DNA of 64,000 bases from Bradyrhizobium sp. Gha (GTDB lineage Bacteria > Pseudomonadota > Alphaproteobacteria > Rhizobiales > Xanthobacteraceae): assembly GCF_900113735.1 (NCBI RefSeq), contig NZ_FOQM01000004.1, positions 230,685 to 294,684 on the forward strand, written 5' to 3'. The position numbers and the translations under genes were made by a program. The number at the start of each line of letters is the position of its first letter. Position 1 is the stretch's first letter. Under the pieces are notes generated by a model. That model made no database searches. It was not told the origin of the DNA and saw only the letters and a list, made by a program, of their open reading frames with translations. Of this stretch, positions 51,436-63,300 are shown piece after piece.

Positions 51436-52575
51436 AGCTGGTCTCGGGTTTGGTGCGCTCTGCGCATTCAGTCCTGCTGCATCTTAGTAGCAACGTCCGT
51501 GCCAGCATCGTCTGCGAGCAGCGCCTGACTGCGCATGAATAGCTCAACGGCACGATCGCCACGTGTCTGCCTCCCTGCGACAAACCGGTTGAGCCGCGAC
51601 GCTTGGCTACTCTGAAAGACGCCTGAAAGGTGAGGAGAGCGCTCCAACTGCGTGATCCAGTCAACCTCACTCGAGGTGACGTTATCCGATCATCTCCGAG
51701 CCTCGCTCGGGGGTCCGGGCGCGGTCGCTCGCATGGCTCTCCATCGACAAATCCAACCAAAGCGTGGCCGCTCAACAATGGCGGCGGCAACCGATCACCT
51801 TGCCGAAAACAGACCCTTCCTTGTGGCTTGGGCCACGTGCGGATTCCGTCAGAATACAAGGCCCATGTCTGAAATCCGCCTCCGACTGTCTACGGAAGCC
51901 ACATGCGTAAAAAAGCGAGAGTGCCCCTTCTGTAGTGCTGGCCCAAATCCTGCACCGGCTCTAGGCACGAGGAAGTTTGGTGCCGGCAACAAGATGGGAG
52001 TCGTGTTCGGGCCTCGATCGGTCAATCAACAATGCGGTTGCCGCACCGGAGGTCGTTCGTCTGTACCACGCTGGGAGAACGGAAGATGTTCGTGCTAGCC
52101 ACGCCCTCGCGCGGCATTGGTCTTCGCAGCGGAAAACTGCTTTCAGAAGAGGGGCGGCCTATCTTTGCACGCCCCCTTCTGCGGCAGGGGATGTCGGTGG
52201 GATTCGGAGACAGACAACGATGTCCACGTAAATCTAGGTACTTGTCCGACGGTGCCGCGCGGAACCGTCAGAGCCGCGGAACGAGCTTGCTGGCGCACCG
52301 CTATAGCTATTGAACCACAATGCGGCATTTCGCCATAAACACCGGATCATACGTAGATGGCGTCATTTGAAAGCTGGATGAGGCGGCCTCATCTCAATTT
52401 GCCTGTCCTGACCTTCCAGCCGCAAGACCTCTCCCGAGTTCAAGGCGGCCTGGGTCGCAATCCTCGACATGCCGCGATCGGCAACCTAGCCGCGCCCAAC
52501 CGTTTCCCAACACCCCATGGCCTGCCGCGTCAACGTTGGCGGCTGCCTGCTCACCCTGAAGCGAGGCGCCAATAG
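51436..52575. other. Long gap without a recognisable gene
   Basis: About 1.1 kb between two divergent intact genes. Open frames here overlap each other on both strands and none resembles a family I know. The 51.98-52.1 kb part reads DRSINNAVAAPEVVRLYHAG in one plus frame, which could be a worn remnant. No RNA gene or terminator seen. Confidence 0.45.
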
Positions 52576-53898
52576 ATGATCGATGAACTGGATCTGCGTA
52601 CCTTCACGCTACACCCGCAACGCGCCGCTGTGCTTGGCGAAGTGCACGCGCGCCCCTTCACTCGCCTTGTTTCGCCCTTCAGCGTGATCCACTTCGCGTT
52701 TGTTGCACAGGGCGAGGCAGCCACAAGCGACCGCTGCCGTTTTATCGACTTTTGCCTCGAGCGCAATCTTACGCCGCCTGAGCAATCGGCGAAACTTCAC
52801 CAAATTGTAATTGGGCCCGTTACGCTACGCTGGGAGCAGCATTCGGAGTTTACAACATTCACCTGGATCTGGACTGACGAAGATTGCTCTGCCGCGGACC
52901 GATTTGACAAAGTTGATGACACTGTCCGATCGCTGATCCGCGCGTTACGTCAGACCGGACAGTTGCTGGTCGCGATCAGGCTAGAAGTGGAGCGGGACGC
53001 CTCGCCCAAGCGGGCCGAACAGATTTTTGACAAGAACAGCCTGGCCATGGTTGCCACAAAGAGCGGCGCAGCCGTTGCCGCTTCAGACTTCCGTGTAGAC
53101 GAAAAAGGCTTCACGAAAATCCTCGTCTGCGACCTCGGGTTGACGTCGCACGATCTCGGAGCGCTGGTGCAACGGCTGCTGGAGATCGAGACCTACCGCC
53201 CATTGGCGCTTCTTGGCCTGTCGGCGGCCCTTGAGCTTGCACCATCTGTTGATCGCATCGACCGCCGTCTTGTTGAGGCGCTCGAGAAAATGCAAAGTGG
53301 TGAGGGGCTCCAGTTCAACAACCATCTGCTTGCCGAGCTGACGGCACTGGCCGCATCCTTCGAAAGAGGCGCGACCGGCAGCCTATTTCGATTCGGCGCC
53401 AGCAGGGCCTATAACGAGCTGGTCCAATCTCGATTATCCATCATTGAAGGCAACGATGTTTCGGGCTATCCAACCTGGTCATCGTTTTTGGCACGCCGCA
53501 TGGCGCCGGCGATGCGAACCTGCGCAACTGTGGAGGATCGTCAGGCGACCCTGTCGGTCAAGCTCGCGCGTGCAGCCGATCTGTTGCGTACCCGGGTCGA
53601 CGTCGAAATCGAACGACAGCATCGTGACCTGTTGCAGGCTATCAACGAGCGCGCGAGACAGCAACTTCGGCTTCAGTGCACGGTCGAGGGATTGTCGGTC
53701 GGGGCGATCGGATATTATGTGGTCAGCCTGTTTAGCTATCTTGCCAAAGGCGCGCATGATGTCGGACTGCGAGTAGAGCCCTCGTTCCTGACCGCAGCCT
53801 TCGTGCCGATCGCCGTCGGCGTGATCTGGCTGGTGAGTTACAATGTCCGAAAGCGACACCTCAAGCACGACGACGCGCCCTCGCTCACTTGCGACTAA
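52576..53898 (+). CDS. DUF3422 family membrane-anchored protein
   Basis: 440-aa protein of the DUF3422 family found in many Proteobacteria, function unknown. The N-terminal segment LGEVHARPFTRLVSP (about residues 21-35) is the family hallmark; a long soluble middle part includes VCDLGLTSHDLGALVQRLLEIE and helical coiled regions. Two hydrophobic helices near the C terminus (YYVVSLFSYLA at about 375 and TAAFVPIAVGVIWLVSYNV at about 405) anchor it, followed by a basic tail. Complete and in frame, in contrast to its neighbours. Confidence 0.9.
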   Translation: MIDELDLRTFTLHPQRAAVLGEVHARPFTRLVSPFSVIHFAFVAQGEAATSDRCRFIDFCLERNLTPPEQSAKLHQIVIGPVTLRWEQHSEFTTFTWIWTDEDCSAADRFDKVDDTVRSLIRALRQTGQLLVAIRLEVERDASPKRAEQIFDKNSLAMVATKSGAAVAASDFRVDEKGFTKILVCDLGLTSHDLGALVQRLLEIETYRPLALLGLSAALELAPSVDRIDRRLVEALEKMQSGEGLQFNNHLLAELTALAASFERGATGSLFRFGASRAYNELVQSRLSIIEGNDVSGYPTWSSFLARRMAPAMRTCATVEDRQATLSVKLARAADLLRTRVDVEIERQHRDLLQAINERARQQLRLQCTVEGLSVGAIGYYVVSLFSYLAKGAHDVGLRVEPSFLTAAFVPIAVGVIWLVSYNVRKRHLKHDDAPSLTCD

Positions 53899-54429
53899 AG
53901 CTCCTCGAGGAAATCGGTGGGTCCGTCGTGCGAAGCTCGCATGGTCGGGGTGCGACGCTGCCGCAAGATCGCGGCCGGCTCCTGCGCAGGGTGATGCCCC
54001 GCCCGGACTAGTCCGACAAGGTGCACTGTGGATCGGCTCAGTCCCCTTGCCACTCGGACGGAACCAGACCAGGCTCAAGCCCTCACCATGTCGGTTTGCT
54101 GGCGCCTTGGCGCGCAACTATTTCTCGCAATTGTAAACGCTGCGTATTGGATCTGCCCTCGCACCATGGAGAGAGCTCGGAAGGTCAGGTTGTCCGATTT
54201 GAGACGACCGTCGGCAAGTTGACGCGGCAAACTGTTCCCAAAACCCTGCAAAGCACACGAATTCAGTATGGCACATGCATTGCTCTAGTCGGTGCATCGT
54301 CACCAATCGCAGTGCGTGATGTTTGGAGCGGATTTGGCAAGCTTTCCGCGACTCAATTCTCGCCGCGAGGCTTCACCATTTGCGACAATTTAAGAAGCCG
54401 GTGTGGACCGGGAAAGTGCAAGGCCTCTG
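53899..54429. other. Gap upstream of the outer membrane protein gene
   Basis: About 530 bp. Open frames are short or mirror each other, with no recognisable family. It should contain the promoter of the outer membrane protein gene. No clear hexamers, terminator or RNA gene seen. Confidence 0.45.
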
Positions 54430-56119
54430 ATGAAATCGAGAGTTCTTCTGTTGGGTGTCACGACGATTGCGGCCATGGAAAGCGGAGCGGCCAACGCACG
54501 CGTTGAGCCAGGACCGACGCTGCCGGTTGCCGTATGGAATTGGTCGGGTGGCTATATCGGCGGACACGTCGGCGGTGGGTACGGGCAAACCTCCTTCAGC
54601 AATCCCTACGGTCCCTCGATCTATGGCGGCATCGTGGAAAGCCCGGCATTTCTCGCGGGTGGCCAGATCGGCTACAATTGGCAGAGCAGCAGCTGGGTGT
54701 TCGGCATTGAACTGAATGCCAGCGGCTTTATTTCCGAAGGCACAAATACCTGCCTTGCTCATTCGGGCTGGATTGTGAGCGCAAACTGCGTCGCAGGTCT
54801 CAACTTTTTCGCCACCGGAACTGGCCGCATTGGCTACGCTTTTGGCGCGCTCGGTCATACGCTGGCATATCTCAAAGGAGGTGTAGCCTGGCAAAACAAT
54901 AGAGGCGATATCGTCAACAACTTTGAAAGGCGACGAGCCGCAAGAGAAAACTCATTTCGATTATGGTCGGGTCGGCGGCATCATCGGGCTCGGCGTCGAG
55001 CAAGCGATTACGCCTGCATGGTCGGTGAACGTCGAGTATGACTATCTGCGCTTTGGCGGACCGGGCGTCGCGACGCCTTCCACAGTGCAATTTCCGCCGC
55101 GTGCGATTCTGCCAGCGAACACAACCAGCCTGTCCAGCGACTATCACATCGGAAGGATTGGCCTTAACTACCATTTCGACGCCGACGGAAGGGCTGCAGA
55201 GTGCTCTAGTGCGCCACTGCCAGGCAGCGCACGGCCCATCCCCTACGTGCCGGGCTGGTCATTCGAAGGCGGCTCGCGGCTCTGGCTCAGCCGGGGGAGA
55301 TTCCAGTGGGATCACAGCGCAGCGGACCAAGACCAAGATCCCAGGTTGCTGATATCAAGGCTCACGTATTACGGACTGGACGGATTTTCCGGGGAGTTAT
55401 TCGGCCGCATCGACAGCCCGTGGGGAGTTTTCCTGAAGAGCAACCTTGGTACCGGGCGTTTCAACAAAGGGAAGGTGAACAATGAAGATTGGATCCCCCA
55501 CAAAGAGCGGTCCTACCAGAACAGTCTTGAAAATCAGTCAAACGGAAGGTTCACATATTACACCGCCGACGTCGGCTACGATTTCCTGCGCGGCACGAAC
55601 TACAAAGTAGGTGGATTTATAGGGTGGACCTATTACGGCCAGAGCTCGGACAGGAGCGGTTGCGTTGAGATCGCTCATCCGTGGCGTCGATGTCTTGCCC
55701 CGGGTGACAACAGGATCGTTGGCAGCGAGGATACGCAATGGAATGCGCCTCGAATCGGCCTGAGCGCCGAAACCATGCTGACCGAGCGTTGGCGCTTGAG
55801 CGCTGATGTCGCTTACCTGCCCTGGACTGATTTCATCGGGCGAGACGATCACCTCCTGCGTCCCGAGACGACCTTCTCGGAACAACGAGGCAATGGTGGT
55901 GGCGGCGTCCAGCTTGAAGGTGCGCTGTCCTACTTCCTCACCAGCAACTTTAGCATTGGCTTTGGTGCCCGCTATTGGGGTATGTGGACTAAAAGGGACG
56001 CTTGGTCCATGCACTGCGGTAACGGTTGCATCGAGCACTCGCCCGCATTTGCGAAGTACAGCATGGAGCGCTGGGGTACATTCTTTCAGGCTTCATACAA
56101 ATTCGATTCAAAGACTTGA
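54430..56119 (+). pseudogene. Two-barrel outer membrane protein with a frameshift
   Basis: The N-terminal frame (ATG 54430) has a signal peptide (MKSRVLLLGVTTIAAMESG, cleavage near ANARV) and an Omp31/Omp25-like porin domain: WSGGYIGGHVGGGYG, GGQIGYNWQSSSWVFGIE, GRIGYAFGALGHTLAYLKGG. Near 54925 the frame shifts, and GLGVEQAITPAWSVNVEYDYL and IGRIGLNYHF complete the first barrel. A second barrel follows in the same frame to 56119 (VPGWSFEGGSRLWLSRG ... SVGFGARYWGMW-like strands, C-terminal FFQASYKF) that resembles omptin-like barrels. One base gained or lost accounts for the break. About 560 aa if repaired. Confidence 0.8.
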
Positions 56120-57385
56120 TTTTGGCCGGCTCGAAACTACCTACGGGCCATCCAGGCCTGCTCGTAAGCATCGACCCTCGCCGCCATAACAACGGCTCCG
56201 AGGTCGTGGGTAATGATGCTGAAGCACCTCGGAATCGAGCAGAGCTGCTGCTTGGCTACAATGTGCAAGCCCAAAAGGCTGTCGACTTCCTTGCGGACCG
56301 AAATTGTCGGTGCCGACACGCTGGCACCCATCATCCGGCCTTGCTTGAGGATTTCCAACCTCCTTCGATCGTTCTCTATGCCAATAGAAGTAAAGTGTCG
56401 GCGCTTTCATTTTCGCTCTTGAACAATAGTTTCAATGCACGCCTGCAAGTTGACGAAACGCCGCAACGTTCCAGGTTGGCCTGGAAGTGACAGCAGCGCG
56501 CGATGGTTCGTGGCACTCAACAAACCACGATCTCCCGCCGGACGTATGGTAATTAAAGCGCCAACTCGTGAAGCGAACAACAGATCATTGCAAGACGAGA
56601 AGGTACCATAGTTATCTACCTCGCAAGGCCAACCATCGATGGTGGCGACGGTATCAGCGCGAGACTCAAGAATGAACGCGCCGCGGAGGTCGCATTTTGT
56701 TAAAATTCTCATGCCAACTAGCACTCGATCGTCGCAGCTGCCGAATGTACGCCGTGGCGTCGCGAGCTCAGAGTTTCATACCAGGGTCTTTCGTGTGATC
56801 CGAGCGAACCGGTGCAAGGCTGACGAGCACACGTGGGCGCACGGCTGATCGCACGATCGGCGGCATCGAGCGAGCCGGAGATCAGCTCGGCGCCCTTGGG
56901 CGATCCGCCGTACAGCAGCTATCGTCAAGCGTTGTTCACCGCCAATAAACTCGCCTTTATCAGGCTCAGTTTCACAAAGCGCGATCAGATTGCTCAGTCG
57001 CTTGGCGCCGTCTGTTTTGTCAAAAATCTCGGTAAATTGTCGGGTCGCATCTTCCAAGAGCTTCTTGCCATATCGGTATCTTCGTCGGACAAAGGAATGC
57101 AGATTGAGTGCGTGCATTCTGGCGGCCGGTATCCCGAACTCGATTATTTGTTCGAGGAGCTGGCGCGCAGCGTATTCCCGCCGCGCTCGCTTGGCTGCCG
57201 CTTTTATTCGAAGCTCGCCCTGCTCTGGGCAACGATTATCGGGATGATTGGCGAAACTGACACGATCCTTGTCCTCGATCAAGATGCCCACGTCTTCCAG
57301 ACCGTTCTCAGGGAGTGTGCACGACCAAGTCTGTTGTCGTCCAGGACGCGATGACTTCGCTCCCTTCTGAGAAAGTTCTTTGGAT
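56120..57385. other. Degraded stretch between outer membrane protein and NRPS
   Basis: About 1.27 kb. On the minus strand 56400-56137 reads FTSIGIENDRRRLEILKQGR, then FSIITHDLGAVVMAARVDA, which faintly resembles the C-terminal end of a LysR effector domain. Upstream pieces (56724-56407) are in another frame, so a decayed regulator is possible. At 56776-57396 both strands hold long overlapping frames (206 and 173 codons) with no family match; a plus-frame segment ETDTILVLDQDAHVFQTVL faintly recalls a response regulator. I cannot decide which, if either, is coding. Confidence 0.3.
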
Positions 57386-60300
57386 CTATTCAACACTCCC
57401 GATCAGGGCTCTTGAAATGGCTCGAGCCAGAACTCGGCGGTTCTCTGGATGGTTCACCATTGTGTCGTGGTTGCCTGGAACCGGTACAGCATGAACAGCC
57501 TTAGCATTCACAACGCGGTCCCAACCTTTCATTGGCAAATCCCGGTCGGGCTGCCCGTGATGTGACAACCCATGAATAGTGAGACGCTCACTGGCATAAA
57601 ACTGGTGGATTTCAATCGGAAGCGACGGAATGCGATAAGACTGTAGCGCCCGGTGAAATGTCGTGGCCCTTTGATACATCGAAAGTTCGTTGTGGAGGTC
57701 GTAATCTGAAGCGAGCGCACCTAGTTGTTGCGCCTTTTCAAGCACCTCAGAGACGGAACATTGGTCGGCGTCGCGTTCCAATACCTGCCGATGTTCATCC
57801 CGCAAGACTCCACAACGATCAAAGACAAATTCCCGCGCCAAATTGTCGAGCAGCGCGTTTGAAGACGCCGCAGGTAGACTAACATCGATGAAGGCCATGA
57901 ATGGCACAGCTTCATCAAGACGCAGCAGCTGCTCGGCAATTGCATAAGCGAGGATTGCACCTGATGAGTATCCAGCAAGGCGGTATGGGCCATGTGGCTG
58001 GATCTGTTTCATCGCGACAATCATCTCCGCGGCCATCGTCTCAAGAGGCGGCGGACAAACGTCGTTTATAGCCGGCCATGGCAGAGCGTAAACCGAGCAG
58101 TCTGCATCCATGTCCGCGGCCAAACTGAGCACGTACGAGCAATCTCCCAAACCTGAGGGGACAAAGAAGAGCGGTGGCTGCGATCCGGTCGGCCGAACGG
58201 GAATCACCGCCCTGTTACTGTGGGGCACCTGCGAACGAGTCTTCGATGCAAGCTCCTTCAAAACAGGGGCTCGGAAGAGGTCGGCGGCGCTAAAACTTAG
58301 CCCGGAATTTAATGCTCGACTGAGCATCTGCACGGCCAAGAGCGAGTGGCCGCCCAGCTCGAAGAAGTGGTCGTTACGCCCGATACGCTCGATATCAAGC
58401 AGCTCGGCCCAGATCTGCGCCAGCGCGGTCTCGACCGATCCTTGCGGCGGCTCATAAGCCGCCAGTGCATAGGCTTGATCGCGAGGGGCCGGCAGCGCAT
58501 TCCGGTCGAGCTTGCCGTTCACGGTCAGTGGAAGCGCCTCCAGCCGAACGAACGCACTCGGCACCATGTAGTCCGGCAGAAGCGCACTCAAGTGCGCGCG
58601 CAAGGCGCCTGCAAGACTGCCGCCATCACCCTCGTCCGAGCCGGCCTCCGGCGCACAGACCACATAGGCAATCAGATGCTTGTCACCAGGGCCGTCCTGG
58701 CCCGCCACCACCACCGCCTCGCGCACCCAGGCGTGCTCGCAAAGCTTTGCGACGATCTCACCCGGCTCGATGCGGTAGCCGCGGATCTTCACCTGGTCGT
58801 CGTTGCGACCCAAAAACTCGATATTGCCGTCCGGCAGGTAGCGTGCAAGGTCGCCGGTCCGGTACAGCCGATCGCCCTCGACAAAGGGACTGGCGATGAA
58901 CCGTTCGGCTGTCAGCTCAGGGCGGTTCAGATAGCCTCGCGCCACCCCCGCCCCGCCAATGTAAAGTTCGCCCACCGCGCCGAACGGCACGGGCACGCCT
59001 TGGCCATCCAGCAGGTACACCCGTGTGTTGGCGATGGGACGCCCGATCGGGACAATCGACCCATTGAAATCAGCCGGGCAAGTCCAGGTCGTCGCGCAGA
59101 CCGTTGCCTCGGTCGGCCCATAAGCGTTGACAATTGATGCTGCGGTCAGACTGCGGATGAGTTCAGGCTTCGGTAGCTCTCCAGCAAGAATGAGAACCGG
59201 CGCAGTCAAACCTTCACGATGCTTGCTTGTCTGAAACAGTGCCGGAGGTAATGTCGCGTGAGTGACGGCTTCGCTTCGGAGATAATCCGACAGTCTGTCA
59301 CTCGCCTGGCGCACCTCTTCTGCAGGCAAGTGCAAAGAGGCTCCGGAGCCAAACGCCATAAGCAACTCCCAAGCACTTGCATCAAAGGCAATGGAGGCGA
59401 ACTGCACGATGCGGCTATTGGACGAAGTGCCGAAGAGGCGGACCTGAGCCGACAGAAGATTGACCAAGCCCTGGTGCTGGACCATGACCCCCTTCGGGGT
59501 TCCGGTTGATCCTGAAGTGTAAATCACATAAGCGAGATGCCCCGATGTGAGGCCAAGCTTGCGCCGGTCAGGGTTTGAGGCTGGCCGTTCGGCCCAGGCG
59601 GGCGTGGCCGTCTCCATATCGATGAGCATTACATCGGTCAGCAGATCCGGGGCGAGTGCTGAGCGACCGACGACGTCGCAAAGTAGAAGCCTCGGCGAGG
59701 CATCGTTGACAACTTGTTGCAGCCGCTCACTGGGATACGCTGGGTCCAGCGGCAGATAGGCACCGCCCGCTTTCAGGATGGCCAAGACGGCAATCACCAT
59801 CGCCGAACTGCGTTGGAGGCAGATTGCGACCGGCTGGTCCGGCTTGACCCCAAGCTCGATCAGATGATGCGCCAGACGATTGGCGCGCGCGTTTAGCTCG
59901 CCATAGCTGAACCGCTCGTTTTCAAAGACCAGCGCTAGCGCCTCCGGCGCCTTGTTTACCTGCGCCTCGACCAGCTCATGGACGCACAGCTCCGACGGAT
60001 AGGCCTGCGCCGTCCGATTCAAATCCTCCAGCAGATAGGTGCGCTCCTCAGCCGGCAAGATGTCGAGCCCGCGTACCGGCATATCCGGGGCGTGCTCCAG
60101 CGCCTTTGCCAGCTGCTCCAGCGCGCGCTGCATGTAGCCGCAGATCCGATCCGCCGAGATTGGCTCCGCCACTTGTGCAGTGAGGCCCAGCGCCTCGCCA
60201 TAATCCTCCACCGATAGGGTCAGCGGATAGTTGGTGCGTTCCTCACCGCCCAGCCATTCCACACCCCGCATCACATCATTCGTCCCGGAATTGGGCACGG

Positions 60301-63300
60301 CCGGCGCCGCGTTGTGACGGTAGTTCAAGAGCGTGCTGAACAGCGGCGCCGACGCCGCGACAGCGCTGCAGCGCTGTGCCAGCGACAGCGAGGCATGCTG
60401 ATGTGCCAGCAATTCGGCCAGCCGGGCGTGCGTCGTCCGCACGCTCGCCTCGACGGCGGTCCCATCGAGATTGAGCCGCAGCGGCAGGGTGTTGATGAAC
60501 AGCCCCATTGCGCGGTCAGCGCCCGCGCTGCCCTGCAGACGCCCGAATAGCACCGTTCCGAACACGACCTGCTCGCGGCCGCTGCTGCGTGCCACCACCT
60601 GCCCCCACGCCAGATGGCACAGGCTTGCCAGACTGACGCCCAGCCGGCGCGCCTGTTGCACCAACAGGGCATGGAGCGCTGGCGGCAGCATCCGATGCGC
60701 CTCACGAACCCCGCCGCCGTCGCCGCGCACCTCGCTCAAGCCGAACGGCGTGGTCGGCTCATCGATGTCGTCCAGCAGCTTCCGGAAAAAGGCTTCATCG
60801 GCCTTGGCATCACCGCGTAGATGCACCTGTGCCACCAGATTGCGAAACGGCTGCGGCGCCGTCAGCTCGTGCATTCGCCCCTCCATCTCGGCGCGGATCT
60901 CAGCCTGCATCACGTCTCGCGTCGTGTGATCCCCGATCAGATGATGCTGCAGCTCCAGCAGCAGCCAGCGCGCGCTGCCGGGCTCGCGTGCAATCACAAA
61001 CCGCAGCAGTGGCGCCCGGCCAAGCTCGATGCGGTGCCGATGTGGACCAAACCGCTCCTTGAGCTGTTCGGCGCCAGCGCCGCGAGCGCTATCCAGCTGA
61101 ACCTCGGTCACCTCCAGTCGCGCCCGCCGCCACACTACCTGGGCTGGCCGCGACAATCCCTCCCAGACAAACGAGGTACGCAGGATGTCATGCCGATCCA
61201 CGACCCGCTGGACCGCAGCAAGATAGCGCTCGAGCAGCCCACGCTCTGCAAACGCCATCAGTGACACCTGTAGGTATGGATCGCCTTGTGTCGCCAGCAA
61301 ATGATGCAACAGGATGCCGTCCTGCAGAGGCGCCAAAGCGTAAATGTCCTGGATATTGCAAACCCCGCCTGGGACGGTGGCGATGATCCGGTCGATCTCG
61401 CCCTGCGTGAGCTTGATCAGCGGCAACATCTCCGGCCTGATCGCCGCAGTCCGCTCGGTGAACAGGTTCGCTGGGACCGCCACTTCGTGATGGCCGCCAA
61501 GGCTTGCGGCCAGGTCTGCCAGCACCGGCTTGACGAACAATGTTCGCACCTCGATGCGCAGTGACCGCTGCCGCAGACGCTCCATCATCTGCACTGCCAA
61601 GAGCGAGTGCCCTCCTAGTTCAAAGAAGTTATCGTGCCGTCCGACCCGGTCCAGCCCTAGCAGCTCGGCCCAGATCTGCGCCAGGACCGTCTCCATCTCG
61701 CCCTGCGGTGGCGCGTAGGTCTTTCGGGCATACGCCTCGTCGCGGGGGGCCGGCAGCGCGTTGCGATCGAGCTTGCCGTTCAGCGTCAGCGGAAGCCCTG
61801 CCAGCCGCACGAACGCACTCGGCACCATGTAGTCCGGCAGCCCCGCACTCACATGCGCCCGCAAGCTACCGGCAAGATCAGATTCCTCCGTTTCGGTGCC
61901 AACGACATACGCCACGAGGCGCTGCTCGCCGCGGCCATCCTCGCGCGCCACCACCACCGCCTCGCGCACGCGGGCGTGTTCGCAAAGCTTTGCAACGATC
62001 TCCCCCGGTTCGATTCGGAATCCGCGGATCTTCATCTGGTCGTCGTTGCGGCCCAGGAACTCGATATTGCCGCCCGGCAGGTAGCGTGCAAGGTCGCCGG
62101 TCCGGTACAGCCGATCGCCCTCGACAAACGGACTGGGGATGAACCGCTCGGCCGTCAGCTCAGGGCGGTTCAGATAGCCGCGCGCCACCCCCGCCCCGCC
62201 AATATAAAGCTCGCCCGCCGCGCCGAATGGTACCGGTCTGCCGTGGCCATCCAGCAAATAGACCCGCGTGTTGGCAATAGGACGGCCGATCGGGACGATC
62301 GCCTTATCAAACTCAGCCGGGCAGCTCCAGGAGGTAACGTCGATCGCGGCCTCGGTCGGACCGTAAAGATTGTGCAGGTCGGTCCAGGGCAACACTCGCC
62401 GAACTCTATGTACACTGGCGGCAGGGAGCGCCTCGCCGCTGCATAAAACTCGGCGCAGCGATCTGCAGCGGTTGACACTCTTCGCATCCAAAAAGCTGAC
62501 CAGCATGGATGGCACGAAGTGAACCGTCGTGACGCGCTGGCTGACAATCAAGTCGACCAAGGCGTCGGGATCTCTGTGCGCACCGGGTGGCGCCAGCACC
62601 AGTGTTGCCCCTTCAAGCAAAGTCCAAAAGAACTCCCAAGCCGAGACATCGAAGCTAAATGGGGTCTTCTGCAACACGACGTCCGTTGTCTTCAGACCAT
62701 AGGCGTTCTGCATCCAGACCAGGCGATTAACGATGGCCCGATGCTCATTCTGTGCGCCTTTGGGCGTGCCCGTGGATCCCGAAGTGTAGATCACATAAGC
62801 GAGATTGCGGGAGGACAGGTTGAGCGCGCGCGGGTCAGGATTCGCTTCCGGCAGGCTCGCCCAGGCCGGCGCCGCAGCATCGAGGTCCACCACCCTCACA
62901 TCTGCCGGCACCACCGCGCCGAAGGCGGCACGGCCGGCCAGATCGGCTAGCAACAGGGGCGGCGCCGCATCGTCGAGCACCTGATGCAACCGCGCAGACG
63001 GATAGGCGGGGTCCAGCGGCACATACGCCCCGCCGGCCTTTAGGACGGCCAAAAGCCCAACAACCATCATCGGACTGCGCTCGACGCAGATCGCAACAGG
63101 CTGATCCGGCGTGACCCCGAGGGCGATCAAATGATGCGCCAGGCGGTTGGCCTTCGCATTGAGCTCACCATAGCTCAGCCGCTCATCTGCGCAGACCACC
63201 GCCATTGCGTCCGGCGCCTTGTGCACCTGCGCTTCGAACAGCTCGTGGATGCACCGCTCCGCAGGGTACGTCGCCGCCGTCCGATTCAGCTCCTCCAGCA

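Noticed and set aside
56776..57396. Long overlapping frames on both strands before the NRPS
   Set aside because: Neither the 206-codon minus nor the 173-codon plus frame shows a domain I can name; reported only as a degraded stretch.
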